A DNA stretch of 64,000 bases from Alphaproteobacteria bacterium (lineage in GTDB: Bacteria; Pseudomonadota; Alphaproteobacteria; Micropepsales; Micropepsaceae), in NCBI GenBank assembly GCA_013389115.1, contig JACADY010000039.1, positions 1 through 64,000 of the forward strand, written 5' to 3'. Shown piece after piece: positions 17,811 to 24,710 of the stretch. The notes beneath the pieces were generated by a model. The model worked only from the letters and a program-made list of their open reading frames with translations. It ran no database searches and had not been told where the DNA came from. Position 1 is the first letter of the stretch. Each line of letters begins with the position of its first letter. A program made the position numbers and the translations under genes.

Positions 17811-18299
17811 TCAAGGCATCCGCTCAAGGATGACGAAACTATAGTCATAGGCTTCGTCCTCCACCCGCGCGCGGCGCTCGCGAAAGACCTCCAGCCAGCG
17901 GCAATCGCGCGCCGGCATGAAGATATCGCCCTCAGGCCTTCCATGCACTTCCGTGAGATAGAGCCGCCCGGCGCGCGCCATCGCCTGCGCGAAGATTTCC
18001 GCCCCGCCAATGACCATCGCCTCGGGCACATCGCCTGCCGCGGCGAGCGCCTCATCGAGCGAGCGCACCGCAACGGCGCCCCCTGGCGCAAACCCGGCGT
18101 CGCGGCTGATGACGATGTTGGCGCGCTGAGGCAAAGGCTTTTTGGGCAGCGAGTCCCACGTCTTGCGGCCCATGATGACGGGCTTGCCCAGTGTCTGCTT
18201 CTTGAACCAGGCAAGATCGCCCTTCAGCCGCCAAGGCAGACCATTAGCGCGGCCGATGACGCCGTTCTCCGCCACCGCCACGATGAGCGAGAGGATCAT
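17811..18299 (-). CDS. folA: Dihydrofolate reductase
   Basis: NADPH-dependent reduction of dihydrofolate, regenerating the cofactor consumed by ThyA. 162 aa, usual length. The substrate-binding acid is D28 in LKGDLAWFKKQT, with IGRANGLPWRL before it, VIMGRKTWDSLP for NADPH and the VIGGAEIFAQ phosphate loop. Its ATG overlaps the stop of the GNAT gene by four bases, so thyA, the GNAT gene and folA form one operon. Confidence 0.96.
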   Translation of the reverse strand: MILSLIVAVAENGVIGRANGLPWRLKGDLAWFKKQTLGKPVIMGRKTWDSLPKKPLPQRANIVISRDAGFAPGGAVAVRSLDEALAAAGDVPEAMVIGGAEIFAQAMARAGRLYLTEVHGRPEGDIFMPARDCRWLEVFRERRARVEDEAYDYSFVILERMP

Positions 18300-18766
18300 G
18301 GCAGTGGTCCAAGCGCCTTTTCATAAAACGCCGTGAAGGGCGACGGCGGATAGTCGAGCACCGGCCCGCACCGGCGAAACCCTGCCCGCTCATAGACGCG
18401 CCAGGCCGCTTCAAAGCCTTCTGTTCCTGTCTCGAGCACGAGCCGGCGAAATCTCTCTTGCTCGGCAAGGCGTGTGATCGCCTCAAGGATACGCCCACCG
18501 ACCCCGCGCCCTTGCGCGGCTGGAACCGTGTACATGCGTTTGACTTCCGCGATACCCGCCTGATGACGCCGCAAGGCGCCGCAGGCAATCGCCACGTCCG
18601 CCTCGCGCGCGATGAAGACGGTCGTGTCCGGCCGCGCCATTTCCTCGACGCTCATGTGATGGCAATGCTCGGGCGGTGTCACCAACAAGAGCCGCGCATT
18701 GAGCGCCGCGATGAGGCTGCGCACCTCGTCTTGCAGCGGCGTCTCAGGGGCGATCGTGATGCTCAT
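18296..18766 (-). CDS. GNAT-family N-acetyltransferase
   Basis: 156 aa with the GNAT core: VKRMYTVPAAQGRGVGGRIL, where QGRGVG is the acetyl-CoA pyrophosphate loop, followed by LVLETGTEGFEAAWRVYERAGF. An extended N-terminus contains MSVEEMARPDTTVFIARE. Acceptor unknown. It is wedged between thyA (3-bp gap) and folA (4-bp overlap). Confidence 0.88.
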   Translation of the reverse strand: MSITIAPETPLQDEVRSLIAALNARLLLVTPPEHCHHMSVEEMARPDTTVFIAREADVAIACGALRRHQAGIAEVKRMYTVPAAQGRGVGGRILEAITRLAEQERFRRLVLETGTEGFEAAWRVYERAGFRRCGPVLDYPPSPFTAFYEKALGPLP

Positions 18767-18769
18767 GGA

Positions 18770-19564
18770 CTAGACCGCCACCGGCGCGGCGATATGGGGA
18801 TGCGCCTGATAGCCCTCAAGCGTGAAATGCTCATAGCTGAAACCGAAGATGTCGCTGACCGAGGGATCGATCCGCATCCGCGGCAAAGGATAAGGCGCAC
18901 GGGAGAGTTGCAGCTCCGCCTGCTCGATGTGGTTGGTATAGAGATGCGCATCGCCGAAGCTGTGTACGAACTCCCCCACCTTGAGCCCCGTCGCCTGCGC
19001 CATCATCATCGTCAGAAGCGCATAGGAAGCGATGTTGAACGGCACGCCGAGGAAGATGTCGGCCGAGCGCTGATAGAGCTGGCAAGAAAGCCGCCCTTCC
19101 GCGACATAGAACTGGAAGAGGCAGTGACAGGGCGGCAGGGCCATCCGCTCGATATCGGCTGGGTTCCAGGCCGTGACGATGAGCCGGCGCGAATCGGGGT
19201 TCGCGCGGATCATCCGCTGGACGAGCGCGATCTGGTCGATGGCGGCGCCATCCCGCGCGGGCCAGGAGCGCCATTGATGCCCATAGACAGGCCCCAGCTC
19301 CCCTTCGTCATCCGCCCACTCATCCCAGATCGTAACCCCCGCCTGCTGCAATGAGCGCACATTTGTCTAGCCCCGCAGGAACCAGAGCAATTCGTGGATG
19401 ATGGCCTTGGTGAAGAGCTTCTTGGTCGTGACGAGCGGGAACCCTTCTGCAAGATCGTACCGCGACTGCCAGCCGAAGATGGACAGCGTGCCCGTGCCCG
19501 TCCGGTCGGCCTTGCGCACGCCGTGACGCAGCACGTGATCCATCAGTTCGTGATACTGGCGCAT
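18770..19564 (-). pseudogene. thyA: Thymidylate synthase, frame interrupted by TAG at codon 66
   Basis: Makes dTMP from dUMP with methylene-THF. Read through the stop, the product is 264 aa, exactly the size of E. coli ThyA, with no frameshift. The TAG (19367-19369) falls in [18 protein letters not shown], where the family has an acidic residue (usually GDTN). The catalytic Cys ([11 protein letters not shown]) and the folate and dUMP sites all lie after the stop, so the fragment would be dead. Homology is excellent on both sides. The true end is TAG at 18770. A sequencing error or very recent mutation fits better than decay. Confidence 0.9.
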
Positions 19565-19678
19565 GGGGCCTCACCCGTTGAGTCGGCCTGGCAGTTTAGC
19601 CGCACCCTCCCCCGGATGCACCTTCGCCTGCTTAGGCTAGACTGTGGAAAACTAGTGGGTGTTCAAGGGGGAAATCCA

Positions 19679-20848
19679 ATGCTACGCAAGATTGCGCTCG
19701 GCGCGGCCATTCTCATCGGCCTCGGCGCCGTTGCCGGCCTGGCCATCGCGCCCGGCCTCGTTGAGGATGACCTGAACCGCGTCATCCCTCACGCGCCATA
19801 TCCTGTCAGCGCGGAAGCACAGGTGCTGCATCGCGGCCTTGGAATCGTTGACCTTCACGCCGATACGCTGATGTGGGACCGGGACATCCTGAACCGCTCG
19901 CGCCGTGGCCATGTCGATGTGCCCCGCCTGCGCGAGGGACGGGTGAGCATTCAGGTCTTCTCGGTCGTGACCAAGGTCCCCGCACGCCTCAACTATGACC
20001 GCAATACCGGCGATGAGGACCAGATATCCTTGCTGGTAAAGGCACAATTATGGCCAACACGCACCTGGTCGAGCCTGGTGGAGCGCGCCCTTTACCAATC
20101 CGAAAAGCTCTACGCGGCCGCAGCCGCAGAGCCGGACCAGATCCGCGTCATCACATCGGCTGCGGCGTTGGCGCAGGGGCTTGAGGCAAAGGCCGGAAAT
20201 CCGGATCTCGTCCTCGCCTTGCTCGCCATCGAGGGTGCCCACGCCCTGGAGGGAAAGGCCGAGAACCTCGAGCGCCTCTACGCGGCGGGATTCCGCATGA
20301 TCGGCATTTCTCATTTCTTCGACAACGAGATGGGCGGCTCTTTGCATGGCATCGACAAGGGCGGCCTCACGGATTTTGGACGCGCGATGGTGAAACGCAT
20401 GGAGGAGATGGGGATCATCGTCGACCTTGCCCATGCCTCTCCCGCCGTTGTCGATGACGTCCTTGCCATGGCGACCCGGCCCCTCGTCGTTTCCCATACG
20501 GGCGTGCGCGGCGTGTGCGGCAGCCCGCGGAACCTCTCCGACGAACGCATGCAGGCGATCGCCGCAAAGGGCGGCCTCATTGGGATCGGCTATTGGAAGG
20601 GTGCCATTTGCGACATCACGCCCGCAGGCGTAGCCAAGGCACTGCGCGCAGCCATTGACCTTGTGGGCCTCGAGCATGTGGCGCTTGGCTCCGACTTCGA
20701 TGGGGCAACAGAGGTCTCATTTGATACTTCCGAACTCGCCGCCCTCGTCGAGGCGATGCTGGCGCAGGGCTTCACCGAGGAGGAAATTGACCGGGTCATG
20801 GGCGCCAATGCGCGCGAGTTCCTGCTTGTCAACCTTCCGGCACGATAA
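19679..20848 (+). CDS. Membrane dipeptidase (peptidase family M19)
   Basis: Zinc dipeptidase of the renal dipeptidase family. 389 aa from the ATG at 19679, which follows AAGGGGGAAA; the frame is open further upstream but overlaps thyA. A transmembrane segment or uncleaved signal (residues 5-25) precedes the catalytic domain. Metal-site motifs: HAD in VDLHADTL, Glu in LAIEGAHAL, His in VDLAHASP, His in VVSHTGVRG, and GSDFDGA. Likely exported and anchored, splitting dipeptides, possibly D-containing cell-wall products. Confidence 0.9.
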   Translation: MLRKIALGAAILIGLGAVAGLAIAPGLVEDDLNRVIPHAPYPVSAEAQVLHRGLGIVDLHADTLMWDRDILNRSRRGHVDVPRLREGRVSIQVFSVVTKVPARLNYDRNTGDEDQISLLVKAQLWPTRTWSSLVERALYQSEKLYAAAAAEPDQIRVITSAAALAQGLEAKAGNPDLVLALLAIEGAHALEGKAENLERLYAAGFRMIGISHFFDNEMGGSLHGIDKGGLTDFGRAMVKRMEEMGIIVDLAHASPAVVDDVLAMATRPLVVSHTGVRGVCGSPRNLSDERMQAIAAKGGLIGIGYWKGAICDITPAGVAKALRAAIDLVGLEHVALGSDFDGATEVSFDTSELAALVEAMLAQGFTEEEIDRVMGANAREFLLVNLPAR

Positions 20849-20881
20849 TCGGGGGCAAACGTCGCGCAGGAGGGCTCACGC

Positions 20882-21358
20882 ATGCGCATGTGGGAAGAGC
20901 GCCAGCTGGTTCGGCTGCGCGATAATCCGGGCCGCGAATGGGTGCTGGCGGCGCTCTTCGCGGGCGTCGGTGCGTGTTTCGTTGCCCTGCCTTGGGTCAG
21001 CACCGATCCGGTCGAGCCCCTCATGGGCCTGGCCGCACAAATCGTGGGGTTTGTGGGGCTCGGTATGAGCGCCTTCGTCCTCAGGCGGAGCCCCCGCTCG
21101 AGCGTGAGAATCGACAGGGCGGCTCGGCGCCTGTGGGTTTCCAGATGGGCACCCTGGCACCGCGAGAGGGTATCGCTGAGCTTCGATGAGATCAGCGCAG
21201 CCACGCTGGAGGAGGAAAGGGACGGCGACGGGGATCCCTGCTGGCGCCCGGTTCTGACGCTGAAATCCGGCGCAAAGCTGCCACTGACCTTGCTGCATCG
21301 CCACGATGAGCGGGGGCTTGAGGCACTGTGCCGCCGCCTGAATAGCCTGATTACCTAA
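20882..21358 (+). CDS. Putative membrane protein of unknown function
   Basis: 158 aa with two adjacent hydrophobic segments (about residues 20-40 and 46-66), then a soluble part containing basic and acidic strands (RRLWVSRWAPWHRERVSLSFDEI, LTLKSGAKLPLTLLHRHDERG) reminiscent of small PH-like membrane proteins. GGAGG lies eight bases before the ATG. It follows the dipeptidase gene by 33 bases and may share its transcript. No recognised family. Confidence 0.65.
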   Translation: MRMWEERQLVRLRDNPGREWVLAALFAGVGACFVALPWVSTDPVEPLMGLAAQIVGFVGLGMSAFVLRRSPRSSVRIDRAARRLWVSRWAPWHRERVSLSFDEISAATLEEERDGDGDPCWRPVLTLKSGAKLPLTLLHRHDERGLEALCRRLNSLIT

Positions 21359-21389
21359 CGTGCGAAATTCGCCTGCCCGTCTTGTGAAC

Positions 21390-21418
21390 TTCATTTCAAC
21401 ACGAACATCCCCTATATC
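21390..21418 (+). promoter_or_regulatory. Predicted promoter of ssrA
   Basis: TTCATT (21390-21395), 17-base spacer, TATATC (21413-21418). A start about seven bases downstream falls on the first hairpin of the tmRNA acceptor piece (from about 21424). Confidence 0.55.
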
Positions 21419-21423
21419 TGTTC

Positions 21424-21504
21424 CTGCCGGCTTGACCGGCTATGGCGATAAACGCGCACGGAATAAGCGGACTGGACCCGGGGGCGGTACCCGGCGCCTC
21501 CACC
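21424..21504 (+). ncRNA. ssrA: tmRNA, acceptor (3'-type) piece of a permuted two-piece ssrA
   Basis: tmRNA rescues stalled ribosomes. In alphaproteobacteria the gene is permuted, with the acceptor piece first. Here a GCCGG/CCGGC hairpin is followed by GCACG (P2 strand), the T arm CCGGG-GGCGGTA-CCCGG and the acceptor strand CGCCTCC-ACC (21495-21504). CGCCTCC pairs with GGGGGCG at 21533-21539, the first bases of the coding piece, with one G-U pair. CCA is only partly encoded. The 28 bases 21505-21532 would be the excised spacer. The 5' end is approximate. Confidence 0.85.
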
Positions 21505-21532
21505 CGAGGGCCAAGGCCAAGGGCCTTCCGGC

Positions 21533-21700
21533 GGGGGCGAAATAGGATCGACAGACGTGTAAAGGTGTAGCTTTTGCCCGGCATGGTTCCGCCGTTATCG
21601 GGCCGATCGTATAGGTGCCAACGATAACGAAATGGCGCTCGCTGCCTAATTGACAGGTAAGCGCGGCACCGGAGGGGCGCCGGGCAACAGAAGCCCCTCC
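21533..21700 (+). ncRNA. ssrA: tmRNA, coding (mRNA-like) piece of permuted ssrA
   Basis: Starts with the acceptor strand GGGGGCG and the conserved GGATCGACAG segment, then CGTGT which can pair with GCACG of the acceptor piece. The tag frame is GCC AAC GAT AAC GAA ATG GCG CTC GCT GCC TAA (21617-21649), giving ANDNEMALAA after the alanine from the charged molecule. The ANDN start and ALAA end are typical of alphaproteobacterial tags. The 3' boundary is set provisionally at the end of a strong hairpin (21671-21700) and is uncertain. Confidence 0.85.
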
Positions 21701-21785
21701 ACTTCATTCGCCTCTGGGCGCCCCGACCGCTTGGTAAGAGGCCAAGGGGCGCCGGGCAACGCAAAGCCCCTCCACTTCATTCGCC
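21673..21785 (+). repeat. Duplicated hairpin unit at the 3' end of ssrA
   Basis: A unit of about 40 bases occurs twice with a 72-base period (21673-21712 and 21745-21785). Both contain AGGGGCGCCGGGCAAC, then AAGCCCCTCCACTTCATTC. Each folds as AGGGGC ... GCCCCT. The second copy lies beyond the likely tmRNA end. The rest of 21786-21834 shows no gene. Confidence 0.8.
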
Positions 21786-21834
21786 GCAAGGCGTCATTCC
21801 CGCTTCTCGAGCTGGCCTCGCATGACCTCATCGC

Positions 21835-21888
21835 ACATGTAAAACATGTTTGACATTCAAGCCTTCCCACCCTACATGTAAAACATCT
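21835..21888 (+). promoter_or_regulatory. Tandem operators overlapping the promoter of the 4-TM/XRE pair
   Basis: ACATGTAAAACATGT (21835-21849, a near-perfect palindrome) is repeated as ACATGTAAAACATCT (21874-21888), 39 bases apart. TTGACA (21850-21855) abuts the first copy, and 17 bases later TACATG (21873-21878) lies within the second. A repressor bound to both would block the promoter. The small XRE protein encoded two genes down is the obvious candidate (inference). Confidence 0.65.
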
Positions 21889-21913
21889 CTTACACACCCT
21901 GCGGGAGGCCCCA

Positions 21914-22366
21914 TTGGCAGAGCAAGAAAAATACAGCTGGCTGTCGCTGATCGCGACCGGACTTATCGTCTGGTTCTTCGCGATGCGCATGATGGATGGC
22001 TGGCAGATCGTGGACGTGCCGCCCAGACACCTCTTCTGGACTTATGTCGCGCTGATCGTGGCGACGATCGTTGCGGAAACGGCGATCCATTCCGCTCTCG
22101 CCATCATGCGCAAGGGCGAACGGGTCATACATGATGAGCGCGACAAGCTCATCGAGGACCGCGCGGACCGCAATCAGCATGTCGTCATCATCGCCGTCAT
22201 CAATGTCATCGTATTCCACATGATCGCCGAGGCGGCTTTCCCCGGCTACGAGTTCGTCTCGGCCGACCTGACGCGGCTGCCCGCGCTCGTCACCTTTCTC
22301 CTGGGCACGCTCTATGCCGGCCACATCGTGAAGCTGATTTCCACCATCCTCTCTTATCGAATGTGA
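21914..22366 (+). CDS. Four-helix integral membrane protein, partner of an XRE regulator
   Basis: 150 aa with four predicted transmembrane segments (about residues 8-25, 40-62, 90-110 and 123-145) and a charged cytoplasmic loop RKGERVIHDERDKLIEDRADR between helices 2 and 3. It appears to start at a TTG (21914) five bases after GGGAGG. The layout (small multi-TM protein followed by a 60-70 aa YozG-like XRE regulator) is a widespread two-gene module of unknown function, similar to DUF2178-type proteins. Confidence 0.75.
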   Translation: MAEQEKYSWLSLIATGLIVWFFAMRMMDGWQIVDVPPRHLFWTYVALIVATIVAETAIHSALAIMRKGERVIHDERDKLIEDRADRNQHVVIIAVINVIVFHMIAEAAFPGYEFVSADLTRLPALVTFLLGTLYAGHIVKLISTILSYRM

Positions 22367-22584
22367 CCGCCTACCCCATGGGACGCATCCACAATCGCAT
22401 CCGCGAATACCGCACCCGACTTGGCCAGACCCAGCAGGAGTTGGCCGAGCGGGTGGACGCCACCCGCCAGACCATTATCGCCATCGAGGCGGAGAAATAC
22501 GCGCCATCCCTCGAACTCGCCTTCCGGCTCGCGCGTGCCTTTGACGCGCCGTTCGAGGCCATCTTTCAGTACACGGATCATTAA
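22363..22584 (+). CDS. Small XRE/Cro-CI family transcriptional regulator
   Basis: 73 aa from a GTG that overlaps the upstream stop (GTGA); an ATG at 22378 would give 68 aa beginning MGRIHNRIREYR. Nearly the whole protein is one helix-turn-helix domain: RLGQTQQELAERVDATRQTI is the HTH, followed by EKYAPSLELAFRLARAF. It belongs to the compact YozG-like type that typically represses its own operon with the adjacent membrane protein. Confidence 0.85.
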   Translation: MTAYPMGRIHNRIREYRTRLGQTQQELAERVDATRQTIIAIEAEKYAPSLELAFRLARAFDAPFEAIFQYTDH

Positions 22585-22670
22585 TTCGGAGCATTTGCAA
22601 CGCCTTCGCCAGCATGCAATATGGAGCGTTGAGGCCCGGACCTGGGCGCCCGTCACGCGGAGATTGAGCC

Positions 22671-23027
22671 ATGTATGTCGATGGTTTCGTAATTCCGGTT
22701 CCTGAGGGAAATCTTGCCGCCTATCGCAAGCTTGCGAAATTGGCCTGCCGCGTATGGAAGGAGCATGGCGCGCTCGACTATGTGGAATGTGTGGGCGATG
22801 ACGTGCCGGTGGGCAAGCTCACCTCGTTCACGCGCGCCGTAAAGCTCAAGCCCGGCGAGACCGTCGTGTTGTCGTGGATCGTCTACAAATCCCGCGCGCA
22901 TCGCGACAAGGTGAACAAGAAGGTGATGGCTGACCCGCGCTTGCAAAAGGTGATGACGCCCGCCAATTCCCCCTTCGATGTCAAGCGATTGATCTTCGGT
23001 GGTTTCAAGACCTTCGTGAAGGCGTGA
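22671..23027 (+). CDS. DUF1428 family protein
   Basis: 118 aa, matching the family's usual size. It begins MYVDGFVIPVPEGNLAAYRKLA and keeps the family's central EHGALDYVECVGDDVP and C-terminal FDVKRLIFGGFKTFV. These are ferredoxin-like alpha/beta barrel proteins of unknown function, related in fold to small monooxygenase-like proteins. An AGGTT-poor leader gives no strong ribosome site, but the start fits the family. Confidence 0.88.
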   Translation: MYVDGFVIPVPEGNLAAYRKLAKLACRVWKEHGALDYVECVGDDVPVGKLTSFTRAVKLKPGETVVLSWIVYKSRAHRDKVNKKVMADPRLQKVMTPANSPFDVKRLIFGGFKTFVKA

Positions 23028-23103
23028 AGTCACCTCCCCTTTGCCTTGCCGTCAATCTGGTCTAGCGTCGCGCATCCGCTATTCACAACTGACAGGACCA
23101 CCC

Positions 23104-24213
23104 ATGACGCTCTCGGCCGCGCCGCTCTTCACGCCGTTCGATTTCAAGTCGCTCCACCTTCCCAACCGCATCGTCATGGCGCCCATGACGCGTTCGTTTT
23201 CGCCCCATCAGGTGCCGGGTGAGAACGTCGCGGAATATTACCGCCGCCGGGTCGAGGGCGGGGTCGGCCTCATCATCACGGAGGGCACGGGCACGGGCCA
23301 CCCTGCCGCGCTCAACGATGCCAACGTTCCCGATTTCGACGGAGAGGCTCCCCTTGCCGGCTGGGCAAAGGTGCTCAAGGCCGTGAAGGAAGCGGGCGGC
23401 CACATCATGCCTCAGCTCTGGCACACGGGGCTGATGCGCCGTCCAGGAACCGGCCCCAATCCCGAAATCAAAGGCATCGGCCCCTCCGGCATCTTCAAGC
23501 CCGGCAAGATAGTGGGGGAGCCGATGACGTTGGGCGAGATCGAAGCGGTCATCGAGACCTATGCAAGATCGGCGGCAAATGCAAAGCGCCTCGGCTTTGA
23601 TGGCGTCGAGATCCACGGCGCGCATGGCTATCTGATCGACCAGTTCTTCTGGGAGGGCACGAACCAGCGCAGCGACGATTATGGCGGTGACCTGGTCAAG
23701 CGCACCCGTTTTGCCTGTGAGGTGATCGCCGCGGTGCGCCGCGCGGTCGGCCCCGACTATCCCATCATCCTGCGCTTCTCGCAGTGGAAGCAGCAGGATT
23801 TCGAGGCAAGGCTGGCCAACACCCCGGCGGAGCTTGAAAGGTTCCTTGCCCCGCTTGCCGCTTCCGGCGTCGACATCTTCCATTGCTCGACCCGCCGTTT
23901 CTGGGAGCCTGAATTCGCAAGCGAGGGCAGCGACCTCAATCTCGCGGGCTGGGTGAAAAAACTGACCGGCAAGCCCGTTATCTCGGTCGGTAGCGTCGGC
24001 CTCAACGCCGAGTTCATCGCCACCTTCGCCGGAGCCAGCGCAATCCCGGCAAGCCTTGACCGCCTCATCGAGATGTTCGAGCGCGGCGATTTCGATCTGG
24101 TGGCTGTCGGCCGCGCGCTCATCGTCAACTCCGATTGGCCCAACAAGGTGCGCAAGGGGAACCTGGAGAGCCTGAAGCCCTATTCGCCCGACGTGCTCAA
24201 GGAACTCGTCTGA
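23104..24213 (+). CDS. NADH:flavin oxidoreductase, Old Yellow Enzyme family
   Basis: FMN-dependent ene-reductase acting on alpha,beta-unsaturated carbonyls, nitro compounds or nitrate esters. 369 aa from the ATG at 23104. OYE features: FTPFDFKSLHLPNRIVMAPMTRS, QLWHTGLM, the GVEIHGAHGYLIDQF active-site segment, TNQRSDDYGG, and VGRALIVNSDW near the FMN phosphate. A 34-bp tail overlap with the convergent marR gene, and the adjacent nitroreductase, suggest a shared role in electrophile or nitro-compound detoxification. Confidence 0.93.
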   Translation: MTLSAAPLFTPFDFKSLHLPNRIVMAPMTRSFSPHQVPGENVAEYYRRRVEGGVGLIITEGTGTGHPAALNDANVPDFDGEAPLAGWAKVLKAVKEAGGHIMPQLWHTGLMRRPGTGPNPEIKGIGPSGIFKPGKIVGEPMTLGEIEAVIETYARSAANAKRLGFDGVEIHGAHGYLIDQFFWEGTNQRSDDYGGDLVKRTRFACEVIAAVRRAVGPDYPIILRFSQWKQQDFEARLANTPAELERFLAPLAASGVDIFHCSTRRFWEPEFASEGSDLNLAGWVKKLTGKPVISVGSVGLNAEFIATFAGASAIPASLDRLIEMFERGDFDLVAVGRALIVNSDWPNKVRKGNLESLKPYSPDVLKELV

Positions 24214-24710
24214 ACGCCGGGCTCCTCGCGGCCCTTGGTGTCGAGCCAGACCTTCAGGCGGTCAAGCTTGGCGCCAAGGTCCGCAAGCTCGGCTTGCGTC
24301 CAGGTTTCGAACATCGCGGCGAACTGGGGTTCAAGCCGCATCAGCGCCCGCTGGAAGAATGCCTTTCCCTTCGGCGTCAGAAAGAGAAGCATCGAGCGCC
24401 TGTCGGCCGCATCGGCACTTGCACGCAGCAGCTTGGCTTCGAGCAGTTTCTGGATTGTCTTCGTCACTGCGGGCTGGTTTTGCTGCATGGCCCTGGCGAC
24501 GGCCGCAACCCTTTTGGGCTCGTCCGCCCGCCAATGAAAATGCGAGAGGATCGCGAATTGCGCCATCGTGAGCTTGAGCGGCGCAAGGACGCGCCCCGCC
24601 CGCGTGCTGGCAAGCTGGTGGATGATACCGATGGTGGCAAGAAGGCGATAATTCTGCTGCCGCTCAGCCACGCCAGAGCGTGGGAGCAGCCGGTCCGGCT
24701 CGCCGCTCAT
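24180..24710 (-). CDS. MarR-family transcriptional regulator
   Basis: 176 aa winged-helix regulator. The core runs from LKLTMAQFAILSHF through VAAVARAMQQNQPAVTKTIQKLLEAKLL (recognition helix) to the beta-hairpin SADAADRRSMLLFLTPKG. MarR proteins usually repress their own operon and release DNA on binding phenolic or electrophilic ligands. It starts in a 4-bp overlap with the nitroreductase stop, so the two are one operon, and twin sites in that promoter are probable targets. Confidence 0.9.
   Translation of the reverse strand: MSGEPDRLLPRSGVAERQQNYRLLATIGIIHQLASTRAGRVLAPLKLTMAQFAILSHFHWRADEPKRVAAVARAMQQNQPAVTKTIQKLLEAKLLRASADAADRRSMLLFLTPKGKAFFQRALMRLEPQFAAMFETWTQAELADLGAKLDRLKVWLDTKGREEPGVQTSSLSTSGE

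Noticed and set aside
21470-21504. tRNA gene
   Set aside because: The T-arm and acceptor-like segment lacks D and anticodon arms and pairs with 21533-21539; it is the tmRNA acceptor piece.
21673-21785. CRISPR array
   Set aside because: Only two units, no spacer series and no cas genes.
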